This document shows positions 12,147 to 23,045 of a stretch of 64,000 nucleotides of DNA, one piece after another. The notes below the pieces were generated by a model. That model did no database searches, was not told where the DNA came from, and worked only from the letters and a program-made list of their open reading frames with translations. The translations under genes were made by a program, and so were the position numbers. Within the stretch, counting starts at the first letter, position 1; each line of letters starts with the position of its first letter. Source of the stretch: Bimastos eiseni (lineage: Eukaryota; Annelida; Clitellata; Crassiclitellata; Lumbricidae); the NCBI GenBank assembly GCA_959347315.1, contig OY365810.1, positions 16,130,500 to 16,194,499 on the forward strand, read 5' to 3'.

Positions 12147-12666
12147 CAATTCGGCGCCGGAACAATTCGGCGACGGATGAGTTTCTTAGTGTATTTGTAC
12201 CGGATATCGGTATGTAGTAACTGGCATTTATAAAATATTCAGAATGGGAGTGAAATGGCTGTTCTTCATTATTATCCAGCACATGTCTGGTTATTGTAAA
12301 GTTGTAGTCCACACATAGGGACCGTGTCACCTTCTAACTAGAGTAGTCCTCCACAATAGAGAAAACTACAGAATATTACAAAATACATTGATTTCGGATT
12401 CTGGCTCACTAATGGCAGTAGAAGTTGATAAATCCTTGTCTTAATGTTACTGTACTCTTTAATCGCAATTACTCAAAGTCAGTATTATAGGGTTAATTTT
12501 TTCACCAATAACCAGACATGTGTTGGATAATATGGAGAATATTATTTCGCTCCCATTCTGAATATTTTATAAACGCCAGTTACTTCATACCGATATCTAA
12601 GTACACTTAGAAACTCATCCGGCGCCGAATTGTCCGTTGCCGAATTGATCCGGCGCCGAATTGTCC
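12147..12666. mobile_element. Foldback MITE with ~150-bp inverted repeats
   Basis: The left arm (12147-12296) and right arm (12505-12666) are imperfect reverse complements. Shared blocks include CAATTCGGCGCCGG at the outer edge, GGATGAGTTTCT, AAAATATTCAGAATGGGAG in the middle and ACATGTCTGGTTATT at the inner edge. The right arm has one extra ATTCGGCGCCGGA-type unit. The central spacer (about 12297-12504) has no coding potential. The structure suggests a non-autonomous DNA transposon of foldback type; I cannot name the family. I could not see a clear target duplication because the left edge abuts a microsatellite. Confidence 0.75.
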
Positions 12667-12712
12667 TAGAACATATTATCTTTGTATAAATTGGCAAAGA
12701 TTCTGTGCATTT

Positions 12713-12857
12713 GTCCGGCTATGCATTTACACAGTTTTAGAGCTATTGACTCGAAACCTTCGCCGTTGGCTCGGGGAGCACCTGGGACACGCAATCGAGG
12801 GGCTAGTGAACCCGCGGCCGCCCTCTTCCTGCACTCCAGGGCCAAAAACCTGTCTTA
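12713..12857. repeat. Direct repeat copy 1 of a ~145-bp segment
   Basis: It matches 13037-13181 in the same orientation, with shared blocks such as TATTGACTCGAAACCTTC, ACACGCAATCGAGGGG-like sequence and CCACCCTCTTCCTGC-like sequence. I recognise no coding family. Confidence 0.8.
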
Positions 12858-13036
12858 GGACCCCTAATGAGAGTTTCCTTCTCAGTCACCAGGAGCGTGT
12901 CTAAGAAACGCCTGTCGGACATTTGCAGACATGTGCACGTGATATCTGTCTGCCAAACCTCTTCCTCTTTTACACCGTCCTGAATGAATAGACGGTTTGG
13001 GAGATATCGTACTGGTAGCAGGTATACAGTCTGACT

Positions 13037-13181
13037 GTCCGTTTATGCATTTGCACACTTTTACAGATATTGACTCGAAACCTTCACCGTTCGCTCGGGA
13101 AACACCTTGGACACACAATAGAGGGGTTGATGAACCCCGCGACCACCCTCTTCCTGCTCTCCATGGCCAAAAGCCTGTCTC
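13037..13181. repeat. Direct repeat copy 2 of a ~145-bp segment
   Basis: The second copy of the segment at 12713-12857, about 324 bases downstream. The 199-codon minus-strand frame across this region (12882-13481) also crosses an (AT)n run and is not supported as a gene. Confidence 0.8.
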
Positions 13182-13228
13182 AACCTGTGCAACGCCGGGT
13201 TCCCCAGTTATTATTATCATAGGGACGA

Positions 13229-13230
<2 letters not shown>

Positions 13231-13266
<36 letters not shown>
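13231..13266. repeat. (TA)n microsatellite
   Basis: A run of about 17 TA dinucleotides. Confidence 0.97.
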
Positions 13267-13269
<3 letters not shown>

Positions 13270-13756
13270 GAGATAGCTGACATAGAGTGAGTGGGTTTGT
13301 GTATTTCGACAGGTAATTGCAGTAAACAACTGCAGTGCACTGTTGACAGCTGATCTGACGCTGTCGTTTGGAATATACCGGACAAGATAGACAAAGCCAC
13401 AAGGACAGCGACAGCAAGCAGATGCGCAGATACGCAGGCAAAGCGAATGGTATTGATTTTTCCTGTAGAGGTCTCATGCACAGGTAGAATACACTAGAAT
13501 TGTTCCGATCGCAGACAATGACAACTGCATTAAAGTGCGGCTCCCATATTGGCGTCACATCAGAATCTGCATATAATTAAAATATAAGTTCATTCCACGT
13601 TCTAGAATCCTTGTGTTAAAGAAATAAATCTAACGCCGAACATAAACAAAAGCGCACTATCACGTGGGAATTAATAGCTTTTACTCCAAACATATGTACA
13701 AGTGTACGCGCATTTGCGAGCATGCTCTACTGGTCTACTTTTTTTTCTTTAAAAAG

Positions 13757-13800
13757 TGAGTATGTACTTTATTGAACCGCCGGCAAACTTACAGGCTCAC
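13757..13800 (-). mobile_element. LINE 3'-end fragment (CR1-like tail)
   Basis: The sequence TATGTACTTTATTGAACCGC followed by a gap and GGCAAAC closely resembles 58776-58801, the tail of a recognisable minus-strand LINE. It is a severely 5'-truncated copy of that family. Confidence 0.5.
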
Positions 13801-14218
13801 ATACATGTAGACACACATAAATATAAAGCCCGTGCTCATTATTATGTATGTATACATCCACTCGAACGTGCGCATGCAAAATGCATACCTGTTTACGTAT
13901 GCATTTGCATGCATGCAATTGCATAACTGCTTACATGTTGAGGGACTGCAAAGACTGTGTCTGTACCCAGTCGCATAAAAACTTGCGTAAAGATAGTTTT
14001 ATGCATCGATGAATAGGTGAACGGTCTTCCATATCCTACCTGTGATTTATATACGAGGTGGTTGATGAACCTGGGGATTCGTTGAATGGAGGGGCCTCAT
14101 ACACCCATTCCGATAGCGGAAAGCTGAAAGTGGTCTCGCCGGCTGGTTCAATAACCATGGTGCCAGATGATCATCACTAAGGTGGTTAACAAAATAGTAT
14201 CCCTATAATATCGCATCA
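13801..14218. other. Unassigned non-coding DNA
   Basis: Rich in ATGCAT and TGCATG words (13850-13930), otherwise unrecognised. Confidence 0.45.
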
Positions 14219-14268
14219 ATAGATTTATATAGCACCTCTCCTAGTATGACTATTCGGAGGTGCGAAGC
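14219..14268 (-). mobile_element. L2-like LINE 3'-tail fragment
   Basis: ATTTATATAGCACCTCTCC and then ATTCGGAGGTGC resemble the reverse complement of the 3' end of the LINE at 44698-47690 (GAGGCGCCATATAAAT). It is a short dead copy. Confidence 0.5.
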
Positions 14269-14270
14269 AG

Positions 14271-14358
14271 GACGTTTTGGCGTCGCCATTTTGGCGCCGG
14301 ACGGTTTGGCGCCGTCATTTTGGCGCAGCTATTTTGGCGCCGGAAGTTGTGGCGCCAC
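14271..14358. repeat. 15-bp tandem repeat of TTTTGGCGCC words
   Basis: About six units of the form TTTTGGCGCCGGACG, in which each unit contains a GGCGCC palindrome. The motif resembles the outer edge of the foldback element at 12147-12666 (TTCGGCGCCGG), so it may be a single end of a related element. Confidence 0.75.
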
Positions 14359-14896
14359 CTTTGCTGTCGATGCAAATGTATTGGACAGGACATGGTTTGA
14401 TTGGTACTAACAACGTGTCATATCGTGCTAACGTACCGTATTGAAAGGGATGTTGTCGCGACAGCATTACTATTGTACTCGCCGCCGAAACTGCTTAATT
14501 AGAGGACACTGAATGGAGAGAATCGTGGCAACAACCATGTTGAAGAAGCCCTTCGATGATTACAGGTTGAATATGGAATGGATCACCCAATCACCTGGAT
14601 ATTTAGAGACGGAATTCGAGCTGGGCGTCGTCTGCATGCTTAGTAAATATAAGTGGTATGTTAGAAGTGGGATACTGGTCTTAAAGACAATGTGGAGGAT
14701 TGGGCCGAGTAGCGAGTCCCATGCTCTGAAGTCTCCAGGGACAAATATCTGTGAGCGGTCAGTGATGCAGGATTTACACCAAATACGGCGAATATATACA
14801 AGATATGCCACGGAACAGAGGCATTTGCCGAAGCAGAATATCGTGGCCCACATAAACATAAACAGAAGAGAAGCAGAGGAGTCAGACAGACAGAAA
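14359..14896. other. Non-coding DNA with an unassigned open frame
   Basis: A 130-codon plus-strand frame (14513-14905) has balanced composition but runs straight into the (GATA)n repeat. I recognise no domain and no close splice signal, so I do not call it a gene. Confidence 0.4.
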
Positions 14897-14924
14897 AATA
14901 GATAGATAGTAGATAGATAGATAG

Positions 14925-14991
<67 letters not shown>

Positions 14992-15012
14992 GTAGGTAGA
15001 TAGGTAGGTAGG

Positions 15013-15047
<35 letters not shown>

Positions 15048-15051
15048 ATAA

Positions 15052-15088
<37 letters not shown>

Positions 15089-15122
15089 CATACATACAGA
15101 CAGACAGACAGACATACGGACA
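14897..15122. repeat. (GATA)n microsatellite with (GGTA)n and (CAGA)n patches
   Basis: A long GATA tetranucleotide array, with a GGTA-containing middle near 14990-15015 and a CAGA tail at 15096-15115. Confidence 0.97.
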
Positions 15123-15634
15123 GATAGTTAGATAGAGACAGAGAGACGAACGGTCAATTGCAACATAAGCCATAATCTGATAAAAGGGGTAAGAGGTCGC
15201 TTTTAATGGAATCTAACCTCTGAATAGTGAATACAGATTGGGCAGCCGGCAGGAGCCCAGCTGCCCCAACATAGATAGGAAGCTGAAGTGGAACAAGACT
15301 CTCACGGATCTTCGAGAGGAACAAAAAGATTGGAGATGCGATCAGGATCCTGCATGCAGGTGTAAAGATTCATAAATTTACATATGTAAGTGCATGTATG
15401 CACATGCTCTGTACATTAAATGATGTGTATTTCTGTATTATATCAATGCACATTTGGCTAATTTAATGCATGGTCACACCTGCCACACTAGGAAGTTATT
15501 GGCGTGTGTTATAAAGGATCCCTATTCATTCGGATTTCAAGATTACTCTGCGCTTCGTCCGATACGCAGCCAAACCTAAGGAATAATCGATGGACAGGTA
15601 CATGATGAAGAATTTACTAGGCGCCATGATACTC
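15123..15634. other. Unassigned non-coding DNA
   Basis: Nothing recognised. Confidence 0.5.
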
Positions 15635-15639
15635 ATGTA

Positions 15640-15669
15640 CGAGTATGTGTGTGCATGTGTGTGTGCATG

Positions 15670-15701
<32 letters not shown>

Positions 15702-15812
15702 TGTATGTATGTATGTATGTATGTATGTATGTATGCATGACACTGTATGCATGTATGTATGTATGTATGTATGTAAGTAAGTAAGTATGTATGTATGTAT
15801 GTATGTGAGTAT
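15640..15812. repeat. (GTAT)n microsatellite
   Basis: A GTAT array of about 170 bases with a GCATGACACT interruption near 15735. Confidence 0.97.
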
Positions 15813-17680
15813 GACATACTTGTGAATGGATTTGTGTGTATATGTTCATGACTATAGATTGTATGTCTATTTAAAATAATTCTGATTTCGTCCGTTAAGC
15901 TGTGATTCGTTGTTTGTGATATTTGATCAAGCAATAATTGCTGGGCAACGAACTACCCTAAAGATCAGTCAACAAAATCAACACTGATTCTCATCTCCGG
16001 CAATCCACGAATACCGGGGCCCATGACCTAATCAGGCAGACCTGGCCGATCGCCCGATGATTAGCAGAAAGAGCGAATGAAGTGCTTCACCGCACGAACA
16101 GTCACGTGGCTCTGATATCACTCGTCGGCCTTACAAACGCTGCACATTCGTCCATGGAACTGGACCGGAAGTGATGAAATGGCACCCAGAACAGCGACGC
16201 CAACCTTGACAACGATTTCGGCAATAATGGCAACAACTGTACCGCTACGATATCCCTAAGGTCTCAACAAAGCCTCACCTCTTCCTATCGCCCCACATGT
16301 CTTGCAATCACGACTGACAGCACTGCTATATAACAAATCCTAACCTGGTTCCTCCTCTTCTCCCTCCCTCCCTCGCTTTTTCAACTCTAAACACCATCCA
16401 CCTTAGCTGCTTGCCTGCTTGCCTGGCTACTTGTCTGCCTGTCTGGATCTTGACTCCTTGCCAATCGATTTTTTTTGGATTAAGTGCCTGTGAATAATTA
16501 AGACTTCGCTTTTGTGGGTGCTGTAGAAATGTAGAGTAAACGATTGATTTGAGATTATATAAGGCCACCACAGCAGCGAGCGTGGAGGAAAACATGGTCA
16601 GGCTGCGGAATAACGCTAAAGTGGAAGATGTAAACATAACTCATGACAGAACCATTTTATGGCCTAGGCAGTAGCACGCGAGGCACACGCTTAGGGCCCC
16701 GAACAGCAGAGTGCCCCGCGGCGGTCCAAATCCGAAATTTGAGACGTTACCGGACATGGCGTTGGAACTGGAGATAAGTTGCAGAGACGTTGCTTAACTG
16801 ATTCCTGTTTCCGTCAGCAGATTTACATCACTTGTTTAAATGAAACTCGACCATTTCAATATTGAACAATTTATAGCGAAAATCTTGCAAAGTTCTATCC
16901 TTAAGAACTTAAGATCTTGACAAACACGAACTAATTTCAGAATGTATACACCTTGAACACTATAATTATGTCAGCGTCACTTGCGAAAACATCAATGCCA
17001 TCCATGTTAGTAATCCATGCCATGAAAAAAAAAACTACGACAATTTGGAATAAACGTTTCCAAATGTTGAAAGAGAATGTTTCTGTCAATGATGGCGACA
17101 AACTGTACTGGTTAACATTCTTTGTCAAGCTTAAATCAATCAAGAACGAGCTTTGCATCCGTGTGATGCAAGAACTGCCTGTCTGTCATGAACATAGAAT
17201 CAGAGGTGTTAGCATCTTTGCATTTTGATGATATTATCAATTTATCAGAGACTTTGCTGAGAGCAAAACACGAAAGCAATGTTTGTAAAAAAATGTCCTA
17301 ACAATGTATGGCTATGCAAGAAAACATTTGCTCATTTGAATCAAATTAACAATGAAAACTTTAGCATATGTTTAACTAAACTGTTACTTGTTTTACACTC
17401 ACATAGTAGGCCAGGCCTACACAGTCTGTCGTATTAACTGTGTTAGCAGTTAATTATAATATTAATGAATTAAAAAAGTACACACATGGTGAATGCACAT
17501 GGAAATAAAAGGAAATACTCTATTTCGTGAGCAGCCTTTTTCACGAAGTGACGATGAGGCCATATTAAACTAAAGACGGGATGAGCTACGTTAGTGGGCC
17601 TACTGTCGTAAGCCACAACCTCTTTTTTGGCATCCATGCATGTTGTGCTTGGATCGTTGCTGATTGTCTTTATAAATATA
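15813..17680. other. Unassigned non-coding DNA
   Basis: I recognise no gene, RNA or transposon over these 1.9 kb. Short open frames at 16326-16637 (minus) and 16953-17228 (plus) have no domain that I know. A GC-rich patch at 16660-16740 (TTAGGGCCCC) might belong to an old mobile element, but I cannot name one. Confidence 0.45.
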
Positions 17681-17681
17681 T

Positions 17682-17728
17682 TATATATATACATTATATA
17701 TATATTATATATATGTGTATATATATAT
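17682..17728. repeat. (AT)n-rich microsatellite
   Basis: Short TATATATTA and TATATG runs. Confidence 0.9.
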
Positions 17729-18137
17729 GATCAATCTGATCGAAAGCTTAGTGCTGTCTGTCAATTATTAACGTTCTGCTCAGTAGAAGCCAAGTTTGTT
17801 TAGTCGAGCGGTTGAACGTAGAGCGACGACTGCATGGAGACACACGGTGCTGTGTGCTACTTGAATGTCGGCCAGGTTGAAAGTTTAATTATTAAAATGA
17901 TTAGAAATAAGAAAGTCTCAACGTCTCGTAATAGCAATCAACGTGTGTTAATTCTTATATGCAAATCGGAATTCCATAGTGACGATTTAACATTTCTGGG
18001 TTTTTGACTGTCCCAAGACGCGAGGAATTAAGCGCATTATAATACATCATGATGGTGTTTCTTCTTCTTTCAGTTCTTCTTGTTGTTGTTCATCCTCTTG
18101 TTTATCTTCCTCTGCCTCCTTTGCCTCTTCTGCTGTC

Positions 18138-18240
18138 TATCTATGTAATTTATATAGCGCCTATTCAACACAACTATTCAGAGGTGCTCACGACCCAGGC
18201 TCGTCCAAAGAGGACGTTTTGAGAAGCTCTTATACAGAAC
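18138..18240 (-). mobile_element. L2-like LINE 3'-end fragment, copy A
   Basis: AATTTATATAGCGCCTATT and then ATTCAGAGGTGCTCAC match the reverse complement of the LINE 3' ends at 26840-26900 and 47615-47665. Only the tail survives. Confidence 0.6.
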
Positions 18241-18277
18241 TAAACATGTAATGTAATATAATATATGTAATGTAATG

Positions 18278-18500
18278 TAATGGAGCACTTATATAGTGCC
18301 ATTCTAGTCAGAGGCGCTCACAACTCAACACAAAGCCAAACAGAATAAAGGAAAGTTTTCAAGCGCTTCCGGAAGGCAGCAGGGGAGAGAGAGTATATCC
18401 CTCCGAAGAAGAAAGGGGAGGCTGTTCGAGCTGGAGAGACCCACGTAGGCAATGCTCCTGGATTGGACCGTGGCCCGTGGCACAGCACATGCGGGAAACC
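18278..18500 (-). mobile_element. L2-like LINE 3'-end fragment, copy B
   Basis: It begins with the same tail (CACTTATATAGTGCCATT, CAGAGGCGCTCAC). On the minus strand it continues into frames ending AAFRKRLKTFLYSVW (about 18318-18380), the Lys/Arg-rich C-terminal pattern common in L2 and CR1 proteins. It sits directly beside copy A in the same orientation. Confidence 0.55.
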
Positions 18501-18525
18501 ACCAGAATTCCGCGGGCAGAGGAAT

Positions 18526-18544
18526 TTCGTCGTCGTCATCGTTG

Positions 18545-18577
<33 letters not shown>

Positions 18578-18600
18578 ATCATGACCATCATCGTCATCAT
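18526..18600. repeat. (ATC)n microsatellite
   Basis: A CATCATCAT run, with CGTCATCGT at its edge. The Met- and Asp-rich minus frames are artefacts. Confidence 0.95.
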
Positions 18601-18829
18601 GTTTTCCCTTAGGTACACGTCTCGTTTATGACTCAGAAAGGTTAATGGAAACCAGGCGTTCTTATTTTCTCAAGGTAAATGCACATTGTAATCTCCAAAA
18701 ATCTCCGGAATTACATCTAGAACGGAAGTTCATCAGATTCTGACACAGAGAAGAAATTGCTTAAAGGAGGAACATTGAAGCAATGCGGGATTCTCAATGT
18801 CAGGCGCAGGGATTAGTCTACGTCCATCC

Positions 18830-18971
18830 TGTGTCTCTGTCTCTCGCTGTCTCTCTCTGTCTGTTTCTGTCTCTCTCTGTCTCTCACTCTATTTCTGTCT
18901 CTGTCCCTGTCCCTGTCTTTGTCTCTGTCTGTCTGTCAATAATTCTCTCTCTTAATATATATATATATATA
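18830..18971. repeat. (CTGT)n/(CT)n and (AT)n microsatellite
   Basis: A CTGTCTCT array followed by a short (TA)n run at 18956-18970. Confidence 0.93.
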
Positions 18972-19132
18972 CATCAGTTCTATAGTGGGATCAGACACCG
19001 CTCCTGACGGAAGGGAGCAACATCCACGGATGAAAATTGGACAAATCAAGTCATTGAAAGCAGCATGTCTAAAGCGCATCATATTATAAGAACCGATCAA
19101 TAAGATAGCACTTCGTAAGATAGCCATATAAA

Positions 19133-19535
19133 AATAGCCATCATAAGATATCTCAGCATAATATAGCTCATCAAAGATGGCCCATCATAAGACAGTCTAT
19201 CATAAGATAGTCCATCATAAGATTACCCATCATAAGATAGTCCATCATAAGATAATCCATCATAAGATAGTCCATCATAGGATAGTCCATCATAAGATAG
19301 TTCATCGTAAGAAATCAATCGTAAGATAGTCCATCATAAGATAACCCATCAGAGGATGGTCCATCATAAGATTACCCATCATAAGATAGTCCATCATTAG
19401 ATAACCCATCATAAGATAGTCCATCATAAGATAATCCATCATATGATAGCCCATCATAAGATAGTCCATCATAAGATAGTCCGTCATAAGATTTTCCATC
19501 GTAAGATAGTTCATCATGAGATAACCCTTCGTCAG
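19133..19535. repeat. 15-bp minisatellite (CATCATAAGATAGTC)
   Basis: About 25 imperfect copies of CATCATAAGATAGTC or CATCATAAGATAACC in tandem over 400 bases. The period is a multiple of three, so the minus strand reads as Met-Met-Asp-Tyr-Leu repeats. Confidence 0.95.
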
Positions 19536-19902
19536 ATATCATTGGCTGTCGTGTGTTTCACTCAGACAGTGATCTTTTTCTAATGAATTGAACGCAGAGT
19601 GCAACGTGTATCCTTAGGCTTAGACAGGTGCTTTGTTCGTTTTCTCGACCGTCTTATGCACCTGTCTTGATCGTTCACAAGTTCACCTTTGCATCTCACA
19701 GTCTTCAGCAATAGAGTCCACGGAAAATTCATTACATTCCCACGTAGCAACTAGACTCGTATTAATTAATTGCTGGTCGTAAGCCAGTCAACAAATGAGT
19801 TTCATGTGACCCGCAGACAGTTTATAGAACGGGGCCATTAATTCAGAAGTGAATCTTCAATTCCAAAGCGATTGATTCCTGGGAATAACATATCTGGTCC
19901 TG

Positions 19903-19923
19903 CAGAAGAAGAAGAAGAAGAAG

Positions 19924-19955
<32 letters not shown>

Positions 19956-20016
19956 GTAGAAGAAGAATAGAAATAGGAGGAGGAGGAGGAAGAAGAAGAA
20001 GAATAAGAAGAAGAAG
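19903..20016. repeat. (GAA)n microsatellite
   Basis: A GAA array with GTA and GGA patches. Poly-Phe and Leu minus frames are artefacts. Confidence 0.96.
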
Positions 20017-20354
20017 TGGTGCAGGGAAGGTCGCAATGCCATTGAGTGCATTTGCTTCTGTTACTTAAAAGGGCGAGTGACTGTTAGCTGGAGATAATAT
20101 TATGGTAGGTCACTCTAAAAGGAGGCGAAGGGTGCTACGAGTCCCTTCACCGTCTTCGCATTGATTAGTACCGGCTTATCTCCAAAACACAGAATTCTTG
20201 CTATTGCCCGAATATTTCAATCTCTCAGTTTGTATGACGCTGCTATACAGCGCTGGCTTACTCGCCAGTTGACCTTGACTTGCTCACCTTAGTTATACGT
20301 GGAGATCACGGGGTAAAGACATAGGGTGAGCACAAAATGATTCATTGGTGAGGT

Positions 20355-20600
20355 TGTCTCTTCCTCTTTCTCTTCTTCCTCGTCCAACTCTTCCTCCTTC
20401 ACTTCTTTCTCTCCTCCTCTTCCTCTTTGTCTTCCTCTGTTCTTCTTCCTCGCCTTCCTCTCCATTTTCCTGTTCCAGTCCCTCATCATATTATTCGTCC
20501 TCTACACCTTCCTCACCCACTTCCTCATTCTACTTCCTCATCCACTTCTTCTACTCTTTCTTCTTCTTCTTCGGCTTCTTCTTCTTTTTCTTATACTCTA
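20355..20600. repeat. Degenerate polypyrimidine (TTCCTC)n tract
   Basis: About 250 bases of C/T-rich plus strand made of CTTCCTC, TCTTC and TCCTC words. Confidence 0.9.
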
Positions 20601-20618
20601 TAACTTGTGTTCGCTCCT

Positions 20619-20665
20619 TTTTACGATGGTCTCCTCTATTATTAAACGGTTTGACAGGTTTCAGT
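20619..20665. repeat. Direct repeat copy 1, ~45 bp
   Basis: GGTCTCCTCTATTATTAAAC and then TTTGACAGGTTTCAG is repeated in the same direction at 21837-21881. The pair encloses about 1.2 kb. Confidence 0.75.
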
Positions 20666-20753
20666 CGAGCCGTTCGGCTCCTTCAACAGATCAGAACATG
20701 GAACAATCATCCAGAGACCTCAAAAAATCAATGCAAGATTATGGCATTTTACG

Positions 20754-21013
20754 TTTATTATTATTATTATTATTATTATTATCAACTATTATTAATATTA
20801 GTAGTAGTAGTTGTTGTTGTAGTAGTAGTAGTAGGTGGAGTAGTAGTTGTAGTAGTATCATCATCATCATCAGCGGCAGCAGCTGCATCAGCATCAACAG
20901 TTATTGTCTTATTGTCATTACTTTCATTACAATTAGTTTTATCATCATCATAATCGTCATCATCAATTCATCATTATAATTTTTTTTATTATTATCATCA
21001 TCATCAACAGCAG
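20754..21013. repeat. Trinucleotide-rich region (TTA, GTA, ATC)
   Basis: Successive (TTA)n, (GTA)n and (ATC)n runs with interruptions. Confidence 0.9.
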
Positions 21014-22580
21014 CATTATTACAATTACAATGGTATCCTTACCAACGTCGTAATCGTCATAATCATAACCATTGATTCATTATTCGTGTAATTTATATTA
21101 CCCAAAGGACATATATGTAACCATTTCAGGTTTCTAAACTTAAGGATAAAATTGTTCTGGGACGACTATATATCATCGTTATCACTATCAGTAATTTGCT
21201 ATATTATTATCACAATTGTTGCTGTTGTTTTTTCTCTCAATATTTTCAATTTCATTGTTTTCCCAGAGATAAATATGATCCTTCAAGATGATACGTATTA
21301 TGGATAGCTATTAATTAGTCTAAATTGTCTTATATTCGTGTCATCAGAGGGTTTTTCAGTGCAGTCGCTTTCAACTTAGCCATCTCTTCATTTCTATTGT
21401 GCGGAAAAATCAATCGAGAAAAAGACATTTAGCTCCATTGTGACTTTCTGCTTTGCAAAGAACAACAACCACAAAGTCGTCAGCGAGTTTTTATGATGCG
21501 CTGGATCAGACAAGAAAAAGGTCTGAGATGCCTCAGCCGAATACTGAGCATTTTAAACCAATATTATTAATTAAGAGTACGTCGCTTAAACGCCTCTTAT
21601 TTGCTCCTATTGTTTTTATGCAGATTCTTGTAAATGCTAACACATGGACTATGACGTCCACAACATTTTGAATTCAGCTTTATAATGACGAAGATTAAGT
21701 CTTATTCAAAGATTCTCATATGAATTTAGAGGCTTCGAAGATCAGTACAAATTGAAGAAGACGACTTCTGATCACTGACAGGAGTAGACAAAATGAAGAT
21801 ATTTACTGGTCAAACGTGTATTTATGGTCACTTCGTTTTATCGCGGTCTCCTCTATAATTAAACAGTATGGCAGGTTTCAGGAAAAGATGTTCAGTCCAT
21901 TCGCTTAAGTGGTGTTCACGAACCAAATGTCTTGCCGGAGTATTCCAAACGGATTCGAAGATTCTTACTCTGTGACTACCCTTGCTTCAGATAATTTTAG
22001 TAGATCGTTGCTAAATCGTGAACCGCATGAAATGTTGTACAAGTAATGTTTAAAGTAATTTGTTGTATCTGAGTTTCAACCAAATTATTCTCCCACTTCA
22101 GAACCGAAAATGTATTCGACTACCAAAGAACACAATATGTCCAATATAAGATGTCATGGGATCATTGATGCGTACTAATTAGGCTGAAAATAGAATTTGG
22201 AGAGAACTGTTTAGCATAACTCAGACGCAGATTCACTGGAATGTGTGAACTATTCAGCTCCGAGGAGTGGGGACAATGGGGAGCGGGTTGTCGGCGGTTT
22301 CAGGGCGGAGTATTTGTCAACATTGCTGCATCGAAGAGGCTTTGAAAGAGAAAAGAAGCGATTGTAATTGTCTGTGCTATTAATCTTCCGTTGGTTGACC
22401 AAAGAAATGCCTATATACGCTGTTGCTCAGCAACGCTTCTTGATAGAGCGCCAGGAATTGGGTGGGTGGGAGCTTATTCTCTTAGCTCAACAGTAATCTA
22501 ACATTTGAGCTACGGCATCAATCACATTTCGATCGTAATCTTCTACTGGTCGCCGCAGAATCCATGATCGCGAGTTTGTG
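21014..22580. other. Unassigned non-coding DNA
   Basis: It contains the second copy of the 45-bp direct repeat (21837-21881) but no recognisable gene. Confidence 0.5.
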
Positions 22581-22587
22581 ATTGTAG

Positions 22588-22745
22588 AATAAAAACAAAA
22601 TTTATATAGCGCTGCTCTAGACTAAAGGCAAGCGCGAGAGTTGTCAGGAAGTGGTCAATGGAAGGTCTATCTGACAGGAACGTCGATTGGCCGCAGGTTG
22701 CATGTCCAATGTCGCCTGTATAACCGTCTGAAGAAGCTTCATACA
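22588..22745 (-). mobile_element. L2-like LINE 3'-end fragment
   Basis: AAATTTATATAGCGCTGCTC on the plus strand is the reverse complement of the shared L2-like tail. On the minus strand the sequence upstream of the tail reads as short hydrophobic frames of the kind seen at LINE C-termini. Confidence 0.45.
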
Positions 22746-23045
22746 ATGCACTAGCATATTCAGATAATTATATACACTCTACACCACCTGTCTTTAATAA
22801 ATTCACGGTTACCTAATGAGCAATCAAGCAACGAAACACACTATGCATTACACTAATTAATCATTTGGCTTTCATCATCACTTTGACGGTTATTATTCTT
22901 ACTCAATATCGTATTCTTTTGCGACTCCATTCAAATCAGAAACAATCAATGAATATAATACACAGAGTTGAGTAGAAGGAGCTTTTTCTGCTCATCGTCC
23001 TCACTTTGCACTCACTGACAGATTACTTGTAACACGACGTAAATG

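Noticed and set aside
12882..13481. 199-codon minus-strand open frame
   Set aside because: It crosses an (AT)n run and one copy of a duplicated non-coding segment. No domain is recognisable and the duplicate copy is not open.
14513..14905. 130-codon plus-strand open frame of normal composition
   Set aside because: It runs into the (GATA)n repeat, has no recognisable domain, and has no donor or acceptor that would make a convincing exon.
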